NCBI GenBank assembly: GCA_032768795.1
Contig: CP136493.1
Coordinates: 992,001 to 1,056,000, forward strand
Direction of reading: 5' to 3'
DNA: 64,000 nucleotides
Origin: Tremella fuciformis
Lineage: Eukaryota; Basidiomycota; Tremellomycetes; Tremellales; Tremellaceae
Below the pieces are notes generated by a model. It saw only the letters and a list, made by a program, of their open reading frames with translations, was not told the DNA's origin and searched no databases. The position numbers were made by a program, and so were the translations under genes. Position 1 is the stretch's first letter. The number at the start of each line of letters is the position of its first letter. Positions 21,226 to 29,258 of the stretch are shown here, in pieces.

Positions 21226-22191
21226 CTACACCAGTGATGGACGCCAGACATTGCCGGGCTCGGGGATGCCGGATGCCGGGAGTGAGGAGCGCGACACGGG
21301 GGTTGTGAGCAGGTTCCGGCCAATGTTCGCGCTCCGTTGTGGGCCCGCGTCGATGTAGAGGCGGTAGCACTCGCTGTTCCAGCGCCCGAGCGTCTTGATG
21401 TCGGTGGCAGACATGCCGATGGATGACGCCCAGGTTGCAGCTCCCCTCCTAAACGAGTGTCCGGAGAACTGTGCGCTCGCGTACCCGCAGTTTGTCAGGG
21501 CGCGGTTGAGGTATGCCACCACCCGGGCCCGCGTGAACGGCCCGCGTGCAAGGGAGAAGAGTGGAGCGTGGCCCGCCTCGGGGCAGACATCGAACCAGTG
21601 CTGCAGGGCCTTGCGAGGGCATACATCGTCGTGTCCTTCGGGAATGACCACCGTTACCCCTTGCCGGAAAGCGTCCGCTTTTGACGCCGGGATAGTGATC
21701 TTCCACTCGCCATCCCTGGCGATGCTATCGCGGCGGAGGTCGAAGCGGGGGTCGAACGTGTTGTATGTCAGCTCGCCCATCCGCATGAAGCAGGCAAAGG
21801 CAAGGGTGAAGCAGGCGACGAGTGCTGCGGAGCTGGCAGGGCCCCCGAATGCACTGGGGTGCCGGCGGATCGCACCGGCAAGCGCGCGCAGGACTGGCAG
21901 GGTGATGGGCAGCGGTTGCGGTTTAGACGTCATCCCGTGGAACCTGTTTGCTCCGGCAATCACGCGTTCCACGCGTTCGTTGACGATGCCGTCCTTAGGC
22001 ATGCCGAGGTCGGTGTGCCAGGACGCCAGGGCGGATAGCTTGCGCTTCAGGGACTTCTTGGAAAGGCCCTTCGCTGTTGCCAGCTGGTATGCCTCGTGGG
22101 CGATCCAGGCCTCCACCCTGGGCGATGTAGCGGGGAAGATGGGACCCAACCAGCCCCGCTTCTTGCCAAACGAGGCGTATGCCAGCACCAC
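21226..22191 (-). CDS. Ngaro tyrosine recombinase
   Basis: This enzyme integrates the circular cDNA of the element. The catalytic residues of the tyrosine recombinase family are visible: Arg in ACFMRMGELTYN, the HxxR pair in FSGHSFRRGAATWASS, and the Tyr of NSECYRLYID. The N-terminal part carries the SAM-like helices (KGLSKKSLKRKLSALASW). The first codon given here is GTG. The frame stays open upstream with recombinase-like residues (FYLWYGIAGSTRAGY), almost to the RT stop, so the true start is earlier and no ATG opens it. Expression probably depends on reinitiation, frameshifting or splicing from the upstream ORF. Confidence 0.88.
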   Translation of the reverse strand: MVLAYASFGKKRGWLGPIFPATSPRVEAWIAHEAYQLATAKGLSKKSLKRKLSALASWHTDLGMPKDGIVNERVERVIAGANRFHGMTSKPQPLPITLPVLRALAGAIRRHPSAFGGPASSAALVACFTLAFACFMRMGELTYNTFDPRFDLRRDSIARDGEWKITIPASKADAFRQGVTVVIPEGHDDVCPRKALQHWFDVCPEAGHAPLFSLARGPFTRARVVAYLNRALTNCGYASAQFSGHSFRRGAATWASSIGMSATDIKTLGRWNSECYRLYIDAGPQRSANIGRNLLTTPVSRSSLPASGIPEPGNVWRPSLV

Positions 22192-22310
22192 CGTGTCGTA
22201 GCCGGCGCGCGTCGAGCCGGCGATGCCGTACCAAAGGTAGAAAGCCGCGAGGCCGTCGCCTCCAACTTGGTTGTGCCAGGTAGGCGGGGGTGGAGGCAGG
22301 CGGCCGCGGG

Positions 22311-24143
22311 CTACATGGGGCCGTAGTCACAGGGCGGTATTGGCACGTGAGGGGGTAGGGCGGCCGCGGACGCAGGCGGAAGAGGTGGTTGGGGAATGGG
22401 CGGCAGGCCGGGAGCAGGTAGGAGAGGCGGCACATGCGGGCGGTGCGTGAGGAGGTAGGGCCAGTCGAAACGGGATAACGCGTCAGCGACATCATTCACC
22501 TTGCTAGGAATCCAGTCAGCCAGGGTGGTGATGTGAAGCTCCAGGGCGAGGGCAAAGATCTCTCGGATGAGGCTCTGGGTAGCCCGCTGATCGCAGGCCC
22601 CCGAGCGCAGGCAGGCGGCGAGGGCGGCGTTGTCGACTTTCAGCATCACCTCTCTTCCGGCAAGCTGCGGTCCCCACTTCCGAAGGGCTTCCAGGACTGC
22701 GAGCATCTCGAGGAAGAGGATGTCTTTCCCGCGGTGGCGGTGCGGTACAGGTAGGGACAGGGCGTCCGAACAGGCTTCACGTGGGCCCAGGTGCGCGCCC
22801 AGGCCCTTTGTGGTGGCAGCGTCGGTCCACACCTCGATTCTGGGCAGGTTGCGAGGGATAACAGCCACCCCGTCCCACCGGTCAAGCAGACCTCGCCACC
22901 AGGATAGCTCGGCGGCCAGGCCGCCGGCCACTGCTGCGCCGTCGTGTCGTGCAAGCGAGGGCTGAATGGCATCGTATATGCGCCTGAGGAAGGCGCGTCC
23001 CGGAGGGCACACTCTTGCCACGAAGTTCAAGTATCCCGCGAGTGACTGGAGGTCAAGGCAAGACGCCCGCCGCTGCTGCAGCAGGGAGTCGATTTGCGCG
23101 CGGAGCTTAGTCAACTTCGGTTCGCTGATCCAGGCGCGAGACGCTCGGCAGTCGAAGTTGATGCCGAGAAGTTCGAGGGTGGGGCCGTGGGATGTTTTGT
23201 CCTCCGCGACACTGATCCCGAGTGCATCGCACACGGCCCAAAAGAAAGCCAGGACTGCTGGGGCTGCGGCAGGGCACGACGAGCCGAAAAAGTCGTCGAG
23301 ATAGTGCGTGCACTCGAGGCCGAAGGATGCCAGGATCCAGTGGAGCGCTTCGGCCATCAGGTTGAACAAGAAAGGGGAGGATCTGCCCCCAAAGTTCAGC
23401 GTGCAGTCCACATAGGTGACGCCGTCGACGTGGAAACCCAGCAGCCGGGCGTCCCGGGACGCGACCGACACGTGAAAGAAGGCGTCCTTCAGGTCGGCCT
23501 TCCAGAGCACAATCTGCGCACCGTGCGCGCGGATCAAGGCGAAGATCCGGTCTAGGTTGTCGTACTGGAGCGTCACATCTTCCCGTCCGATGCCAGCGTT
23601 GACCGAGGGGGTGTCTGAGCGGCGGCGAGGCCAGGAGAGGTCGTTGATGGTGCGGCGTTTCCCGTTTGCCTTTGGCACGGTCCCCAATGGGGACACGACG
23701 ACGGCTTCGCCGTCTCGTATTGGTCGGCTGCGGCCCGATGCTACTCGATCGGCGACGGTGCGGCGGACGTGGGCCAGGCCCACGTCGTCCAGGGGGTGGT
23801 TGCGGACTGCGGCTGCCGGGCGGTTGAGGTGGGAAAGCGGACCGCTGTATCCAAGCTTTGCGCCGTGCCGAATGATGCCAAGGATGTTCTCCCGGAAGTC
23901 CTGGTCCGGGTAGCCGGATAGTAGTGTGTCCCATGCATCGAGACGTAGAGGTGTAGGGGAAGCGGGAGAGTCTAGAGGGTCGAAAACCGCGTAAGGACAG
24001 TGGGTATTAGGCCGCGCTGGTGGCGGGACGGCGGGGGCAATAAGCCCGGCGGCGTTCGCCAGGGCTGACAGCTTGATTATGAGATCTGCGCCAGTCAGCG
24101 ACAGAGCACGGCTCGGTCGGGCGCGTGTGGTTTGCCACGGCAC
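22311..24143 (-). CDS. Ngaro reverse transcriptase with RNase H
   Basis: The reverse transcriptase palm motifs are intact: VLWKADLKDAFFHV (motif A Asp), NFGGRSSPFLFNLM (motif B) and THYLDDFFGSS (YLDD motif C). RNase H follows with EVWTDAATTKGLG, LEMLAVLEAL, MLKVDNAALAA and DWIPSKVNDVADALSR, giving the expected acidic residues. The C-terminal tail is Pro-rich. There is no internal stop or frameshift over 610 codons. The open frame begins with GTG; the first in-frame ATG lies inside the RT domain, so the N-terminus must come from another initiation mode or a fusion to the gag-like ORF. Confidence 0.9.
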   Translation of the reverse strand: MPWQTTRARPSRALSLTGADLIIKLSALANAAGLIAPAVPPPARPNTHCPYAVFDPLDSPASPTPLRLDAWDTLLSGYPDQDFRENILGIIRHGAKLGYSGPLSHLNRPAAAVRNHPLDDVGLAHVRRTVADRVASGRSRPIRDGEAVVVSPLGTVPKANGKRRTINDLSWPRRRSDTPSVNAGIGREDVTLQYDNLDRIFALIRAHGAQIVLWKADLKDAFFHVSVASRDARLLGFHVDGVTYVDCTLNFGGRSSPFLFNLMAEALHWILASFGLECTHYLDDFFGSSCPAAAPAVLAFFWAVCDALGISVAEDKTSHGPTLELLGINFDCRASRAWISEPKLTKLRAQIDSLLQQRRASCLDLQSLAGYLNFVARVCPPGRAFLRRIYDAIQPSLARHDGAAVAGGLAAELSWWRGLLDRWDGVAVIPRNLPRIEVWTDAATTKGLGAHLGPREACSDALSLPVPHRHRGKDILFLEMLAVLEALRKWGPQLAGREVMLKVDNAALAACLRSGACDQRATQSLIREIFALALELHITTLADWIPSKVNDVADALSRFDWPYLLTHRPHVPPLLPAPGLPPIPQPPLPPASAAALPPHVPIPPCDYGPM

Positions 24144-24229
24144 GGCGCGTTGGCAAGAGAGGGGCCGGGCACGGCCCGAAGGGATGGGTGGGCGAGGGTA
24201 CGACCCAGGTCACACCGCTATGGACACTG

Positions 24230-24315
24230 TCCTGAGGAGGTGGGGACGCGCAGCACGGCTGCGCCGCCCGCAGGTGGTGGGGACGCGCGGTACGACCGCG
24301 CCGTCCGCAGGTGGT
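24230..24315. repeat. Short GC-rich tandem repeat between gag and RT ORFs
   Basis: A unit of about 37 bp containing GGTGGGGACGCGC and a GCGCCG(C/T)CCGCA end occurs twice in tandem, with a partial third copy. It lies in the 260-base gap between the gag-like stop and the RT frame. Confidence 0.65.
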
Positions 24316-24404
24316 CCAACACCGTCGGGCCGGAAGGGAAAGCGACACGGTCGCTCACCTTCATGGGTATCGTCTTCGGGTATACTCTGCACAGTGTCGA
24401 GGTC

Positions 24405-25637
24405 CTAGTGGGACACCTTCGGGCAGTTTCGGACTGGGTGGTCGCCAAAGCACTTCTTGCACGCGTGCTTGTGCCCGAAGGGGCAGTCCGGGCCAAGGCA
24501 GGTTCCTGCATTCCAGTTGGCGCATGCCCGGGGCCTGTCGCGACGGGTGTTTGAGGAGCCGGCTGGTGGCTGCAAGCCGCTTCCTGAGGCCTCGCTGTGC
24601 GGTACCGGGGCGGTCTTGCCGCCAAGGCGGGCAGGCGCGCCCTGCCTACTGACGGAGTCCTTGCGGACTGCGATTGAACCCCAGCTGTCGCCGTCGAAGT
24701 TCTTGTACCACTGGGAGCAGTGGAAACCTTCACGTCGTTCGTTGGAGACCGTCAGGTGGTACGACATGACCGACTCCCAGGTGAATTGCTCCGCATGTTC
24801 GAGGACCCAAGTCTCGTGGCTGCGGAGGGCTGAGTGGGCGTCGGCGACTGTCTTGGCGTCAAACGCTCCCATCCCATGGAGCAGGAGGTCGGTGTAGATG
24901 CCCCACGCGGCCGTGAAGGTCGACGGCTTCGGGATGCCTCGCACGAACCGGGCGAGCACTGCGGCCTGATCCGTGGTCTTCTTCTTGTTGACGGTGACCC
25001 CGTTGATCTCGAAGGTATCCTCATCATCGGGGAGTCGCACCGCTAGCGACGACTTGAGAGGAAGGAGCTGCGGGAGCTTCTCTGGTGCCATGGTTCCCAT
25101 CATTGCCTCGCCCCGGAGCTTCTCGTCGATGTACCCGTAGCGCTTGGTGATGGGCGGGCACTCACCATATTGACCGCGGAGAGGTAGGCCTCCCTCCACC
25201 ACCAAGTGCTGCGCATCGGCGGCCTGTGCGGCGCTTGGACCTGAGCTGCTCTGAGATGCACCGGTCCCCAGGCCAGCGGGCCTCAGAGACGCGATGAGGG
25301 TGTCAAGCTTGGCGTCCATCGCCCCTACGCGGGCGGAGAGGTCCTCAACCACGTCGTCGTTTGCCGAAATGAGGGCTTGGAAGCCCTCAACGGTGTTGCG
25401 CAGTTGCCCTGCTGTTACCGGAGTATCCGCATCTAAGGTCTGCGGCCCGGCTGTTGGGGCGTGGTCGACTGGCGCTGCCGCCTGCGCTGCCTGGGCCGCT
25501 TGCTCTGCCAGCTCTCTGTTGCGGCGGCGAGTCTCAGCCGCCTTTTGGCCCGGAGTGAGGGCGGCCCGGCCGGGGCGGGTGCCGTTGGCTCGACGGGTGG
25601 CTGTGCCGGCCGTTCGGGATGGTCTGACGGCGGGCAT
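24405..25637 (-). CDS. Ngaro gag-like nucleic-acid-binding protein
   Basis: This is the first ORF of the element. I choose the ATG at 25637 (MPAVRPSRTAGTATRRANG); the frame stays open upstream into repeat A1, but without an ATG. The protein is about 410 residues. It has a basic N-terminus, an Ala/Gln-rich coiled-coil-like part (AETRRRNRELAEQAAQAAQ), a central globular region (VLARFVRGIPKPSTFTAAWG) and two cysteine clusters near the end: ACANWNAGTCLGPDCPFGHK (CCCH finger) and ACKKCFGDHPVRNCPK (knuckle-like). These features fit the nucleocapsid role. Confidence 0.8.
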   Translation of the reverse strand: MPAVRPSRTAGTATRRANGTRPGRAALTPGQKAAETRRRNRELAEQAAQAAQAAAPVDHAPTAGPQTLDADTPVTAGQLRNTVEGFQALISANDDVVEDLSARVGAMDAKLDTLIASLRPAGLGTGASQSSSGPSAAQAADAQHLVVEGGLPLRGQYGECPPITKRYGYIDEKLRGEAMMGTMAPEKLPQLLPLKSSLAVRLPDDEDTFEINGVTVNKKKTTDQAAVLARFVRGIPKPSTFTAAWGIYTDLLLHGMGAFDAKTVADAHSALRSHETWVLEHAEQFTWESVMSYHLTVSNERREGFHCSQWYKNFDGDSWGSIAVRKDSVSRQGAPARLGGKTAPVPHSEASGSGLQPPAGSSNTRRDRPRACANWNAGTCLGPDCPFGHKHACKKCFGDHPVRNCPKVSH

Positions 25638-25849
25638 TGCGAGAGGGCTCGATGGCGGCCAGGCGTTGGGGAGGGGGGAGGGCAGGGTCTGGCGGTGGGC
25701 GCGGGGCACGACTGGCCCCAGAGCAGCGGTGGTGATCAGCGTTGAAGGTAACCAACGGATGACGCTCTGTTCGAGCGGCTGTTCAAAGGCCCGCCGCTCT
25801 CCCACGTACGTAGTACCTCTCCCAGTTCTCCAGAGCCCCCGTAGGCGGC

Positions 25850-25970
25850 TCGCGATCGTGAGTCCTTCGTAGGCTTGTAGGACTTGCTGGCGTCGAGCAG
25901 AAGACGATATCAACGTCTCCGTCCTCGCACAGAGCCCTCAAGTCACTTGGTCCGTCACGTGACCATCCAA
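25850..25970 (-). repeat. Split direct repeat A1 (outer)
   Basis: This 121-bp outer copy is the 5' end of the element on the minus strand. It matches repeat A2 at 20961-21081. Confidence 0.9.
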
Positions 25971-26390
25971 ATATGTACAAACGTACTACCTTCAATAGAT
26001 CAGCCCAAGGTTTCCAGCACTAGGGCAATGTCGAGAATATATCTTCAGCACAAACTGGTCTTGTCCCTGCAAGCAGAAACCACACCCAGTAGATACTTAT
26101 CTTAAGGGGCTCTCATCTTCAGGGTGACGGGCGGAAGGAGAGCTGAGATCGTTTCATATTCTTCGGTGTGAGCCTGACGCACGCCAAGCCAGTGAGCTGG
26201 AAGCGGATTGCTGCAAATTTCCCGAAGTTCAATTTCTTCCACTAGTTCCCCTGATGAGAGAATACTACTGTCGCTGGTTGAGAGTTTAGGGGACCTTTGC
26301 CCTAATACTGAGCCGTGACGCTGGGTGGCGAGACTGTGGCAAATCTCAATAGAGAGATATAGCGCCGAGAAAGAAGATTGCATGCCCCCG
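25971..26390. other. Intergenic region, Ngaro to orphan gene 3
   Basis: This 420-bp stretch is the 3' flank of orphan gene 3. A minus-strand frame crosses it but overlaps the end of orphan gene 3 in a different frame and shows no domain. Confidence 0.35.
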
Positions 26391-27237
26391 CTATCCGTCA
26401 TCGTCGGATTTATACTGAACGTACTTTCCTCCCTTGTGATGCCAGAGAATGCCGTCATGTGCAATATCGCAACTGGCAGTCGAGGAGTCGGACGAAGCTG
26501 AATGTGAGAGCTCGCGTTTGAATGTTTCCCGTTGAGGTGTGCGAGTCGCAATCGTGCTCTCACGTGCTGAGTGAAGGTTCTCCAAGGACCGAGTTTCGCC
26601 GCCGTCGGTGACTGTACCTGTGCAGAGTGAATGGGAAAGAGATTGTCCCGGAGATTCGACTCGACCGCAAACTTGCCTTGCCGATCGCTGTGTAGCGGAA
26701 CGCTCCGGTCTGCTTGGTACTTCCGTCGAGGTCACGGGTTGCGAAGGGCGCCTTCTCGATATCGATCCTCTGGCAACACGTGGGGAGGGGACCGTTCTTC
26801 CGTAGACCGTTGGCGCACTGGTTCTGCGAGTGCGTGGCGTAGCTGTAGATAATCCCATCTTGCTGCGTTCAATCAGATCTGCCCAGATCTCGGCCTCTGT
26901 CTTTGGACACCCCTCGACGACGTCGACTGTGTATGTTCCGGGTAGCCACAAACCGGCGCCCGTCGAGACTTGTTGACCAGTTGACTCACTATGTGCTGCT
27001 TTAACGGAAGTTGTCTCCGGCCCGAGACGATCTTCTTTAGGGACTGAGATAGACTGCCGGCTTGTAGGAACTGCTGGTTTGGCGGCAGTATTCACGTCGT
27101 CTCTGAGAGGCGCACCTCTGGCGTGCGCTCGGAGCTTTTGCCATGGACTCTTCGACCTGGCCTCGAAGGGTCTTTGTCGCTCCGTCTGACAGTCAGAGCT
27201 GAATATCAGTCGCGATACGCACGATTGTGTCCCTACG
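26391..27237 (-). CDS. Orphan gene 3 (module copy 2, 'WQKLRAHA' type)
   Basis: The product is not recognised. The main exon ends at a TAG (26391) after the tail HDGILWHHKGGKYVQYKSDD. Upstream, the frame contains SPWQKLRAHARGAPLRDD, matching orphan gene 1, preceded by IFSSDCQTERQRPFEARSK, which matches the same part of gene 1 more weakly. A likely acceptor (TTTTCAG) puts the exon start at about 27237; the first coding exon was not found, so the start given is that exon boundary and not a start codon. The centre is Ser/Thr/Arg-rich with TYTVDVVEGCPKTEAEIWAD. It is the second copy of the module also seen at 17.6-20.3 kb. Confidence 0.55.
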
Positions 27238-27765
27238 CTGAAAAGAGCGGGCCGAGGACTGATCGGAAGTCTCCCGGAAAGTGCTCTCTTCCCCGCAAGT
27301 CCTAAGAGTCTCTGTCCACATGGGAATGGTGGATCTGGTGAAGGGAATGCTGTAGCGATGTAGGTAGGAAGGATACAAGGACAGACACAGAATGCAATGT
27401 TGTTTGCTACCAGTCAGAAAGCGGGTCAAGCGCGGCTTGCCATCTCATGGACTGCCAGCGGGGCGTCAATTGCAGGCAGAAACATACCTCCTTTGCTAAG
27501 GTCCCCTTGAATCTCACAGGACTTCCTGTGTTCGTTCGTCGACCTCTCAAAGCCTCTACAGACCGATGGTCCCCTCTGTCAATCCTTTACACCGGCTGAG
27601 AGGAAGACAGTCAAGAAGAAGCCGTCCGGATACATGTGGACCGCACGGACTGAAGCTCGCGGTGGCGGCTGCAGAAGATGGGATCTTGCATCTTATCAAC
27701 AGCCCTAGAAATGATCGATGATGCAACGATACAGTATATTGAGATACCTAGGTAGACATACTTTA
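27238..27765. other. Region upstream of the orphan gene 3 main exon
   Basis: This 528-bp stretch should hold the missing 5' exon and promoter of orphan gene 3 and the 3' end of orphan gene 4. No exon could be fixed with confidence. Confidence 0.3.
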
Positions 27766-28608
27766 TCAGATATCTGTGTCCGCTTCCGTCACTTCAAAGG
27801 TGATCTGGTCTGAAGCCCACCTGTACAACTCTGCGAAATCGTCAGTGGAGGGCCTACAATTCATTGAGGTGTTCGAATCCGGACTCTGAAAGAAATCGAA
27901 GCTTTTGTGACCTGGATAGATGCGTAGACGTCCCGGCTCCCAGAACCTTCGCGTGTCTGGGGGCAGGTGAGGCGTGATCGACGTTCTGAGGACCTTGACT
28001 CGAACTGTCGGATAACTCTTCGTATCTGGGAACTGTCCAAATTTGAAGTGGACATGGTCATGTCCCAGAGTCGCCCGGTACGCGCATTGGAATGTAACGC
28101 ATTCCGTCTGAGTCAATCTGCTCATAGAGTCAGCATTGTTTCGCGTTAAGGTCTCGTGTGCTTGTGAGGCTGTGGAAGACCTTCCACTGCGAGATTCGGT
28201 CGCTGATGGCGAGGCGTGAATGAAGGCGGTATTGCCAGATGGCCTTCTGTAAGGACCTTGGAGTCCTGCAGCGGCTTGCTGGGGGCTGAGCCTGGACCTC
28301 GAGGGACTCAGAGAGACCGGCCGCCCGTTCTGTCTGGGAGCGGGGTATGCTGGTTGTGGTTCGACATTTGCAGAGGCCCGAAACCCACCGTATACCGGAG
28401 ACTGACCTCTGCGTCTCGGGCTCGCCGTCCCATAAAAAGCGGGATGCGACCAGGGATGTTCATCGGCTGTCCGGAGGTCAGTGTACCACACATTGCCACC
28501 TGGTGGGTTATAAATGAGGGTCTGCCTACCGTCCGACCAGACGGACGCATGAGCCGTTTGGCATCCGCATGGATCGTGGCCGCACTCGATGCACACTACG
28601 ATGGGCAT
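27766..28608 (-). CDS. Orphan gene 4 (module copy 2, Cys-motif type)
   Basis: The product is not recognised. It is a single open frame of about 280 residues. I choose the ATG at 28608 because MPIVVCIECGHDPCGC aligns with the start of orphan gene 2 (VC--C----C-C). A Ser/Pro/Arg-rich linker follows, then a folded-looking C-terminal part: CVTFQCAYRATLGHDHVHF, YPTVRVKVLRTSITPHL, RRFWEPGRLRIYPGHKSF and WASDQITFEVTEADTDI. Paralogy to gene 2 rests mainly on the N-terminus and on its place after a WQKLRAHA-type gene; the C-terminal parts have diverged strongly. Confidence 0.6.
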   Translation of the reverse strand: MPIVVCIECGHDPCGCQTAHASVWSDGRQTLIYNPPGGNVWYTDLRTADEHPWSHPAFYGTASPRRRGQSPVYGGFRASANVEPQPAYPAPRQNGRPVSLSPSRSRLSPQQAAAGLQGPYRRPSGNTAFIHASPSATESRSGRSSTASQAHETLTRNNADSMSRLTQTECVTFQCAYRATLGHDHVHFKFGQFPDTKSYPTVRVKVLRTSITPHLPPDTRRFWEPGRLRIYPGHKSFDFFQSPDSNTSMNCRPSTDDFAELYRWASDQITFEVTEADTDI

Positions 28609-29258
28609 TGGAGATTCCCTCCGCTGAGTCAAAGGTCAAGAAGAGCCGTGTCCGAGAGCAAAAACGCAGTGTATTGGGAGAAGAGTCGAATTCTGGGGAG
28701 GCGGGGGTCTAGCCCCTTTGTTTGGTGCGAGAACCTTCTTTGCCGCAACCATGGCCAGACTCTACTCTTCTGGCCAAGCTGATGTTTCATGCCCGGCAAA
28801 AAAGATTCATGGCCGTGACGCCGGATGAACGGAACGCCCCATAAGGGGAAGCGCTCGAGGGCAAACGTGTGAAATACGCTAGAAGAGTCAGCGTGTCGCG
28901 GCATGTGAAATGCCTGTGATTTGCCATCGGATCTCTTCCCCACTATCGCATCCCGCCGCATAGCTGAGGTACGCGCACGGACAAGCACGTGTGGCGACCC
29001 CTGGACAGGTATATCAATTTCCAGCTATATGCGCCTGACTACTCTTGATCGAAAGACTTAGCCACCATGCGACCCAAAGAGGCCATTCTGAGCAATGCAT
29101 AAAGAGAAAATCCTATCACAGTTTCGAGTCTGACAGCTTATATAGACGGCCGTCGAGCTGCACAAGAACTCGGAGCCCGCAGAGCATCCTGCCGACCTGT
29201 TGTTCATAGGTTAGACATATGGTAACACTCACAAGCACCTAAACACAGTCTCACGGGG
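28609..29258. other. Intergenic region between orphan genes 4 and 5
   Basis: This 650-bp stretch includes the orphan gene 4 promoter. A minus-strand frame of 120 codons (28629-28988) ends just upstream of the gene 4 start but shows no domain. No repeat was noticed. Confidence 0.35.

Larger units (their letters stand above)
20808..25970 (-). mobile_element. Ngaro/DIRS-type tyrosine-recombinase retrotransposon
   Basis: This 5,163-bp element, read on the minus strand, has the order: repeat A1, gag-like ORF, reverse transcriptase/RNase H ORF, tyrosine recombinase ORF, repeat B1, repeat A2, repeat B2. These are the split direct repeats of the Ngaro/PAT branch of the DIRS order; a protease and DDE integrase were not seen. 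Both repeat pairs (A, 121 bp; B, 70 bp) look identical by eye and the catalytic motifs are intact, so the insertion is recent and possibly active. No target-site duplication is seen, as expected for integration by a tyrosine recombinase. An 83-bp unique stretch separates A2 from B2. Confidence 0.9.

Noticed and set aside
24132..24554. Plus-strand frames across the retrotransposon
   Set aside because: They are antisense to the gag-like and RT ORFs, which carry the conserved motifs, and share no family features of their own.
28629..28988. 120-codon minus-strand frame just upstream of orphan gene 4
   Set aside because: It is not in frame with gene 4, has no recognisable features, and the chosen gene 4 start is supported by similarity to gene 2.
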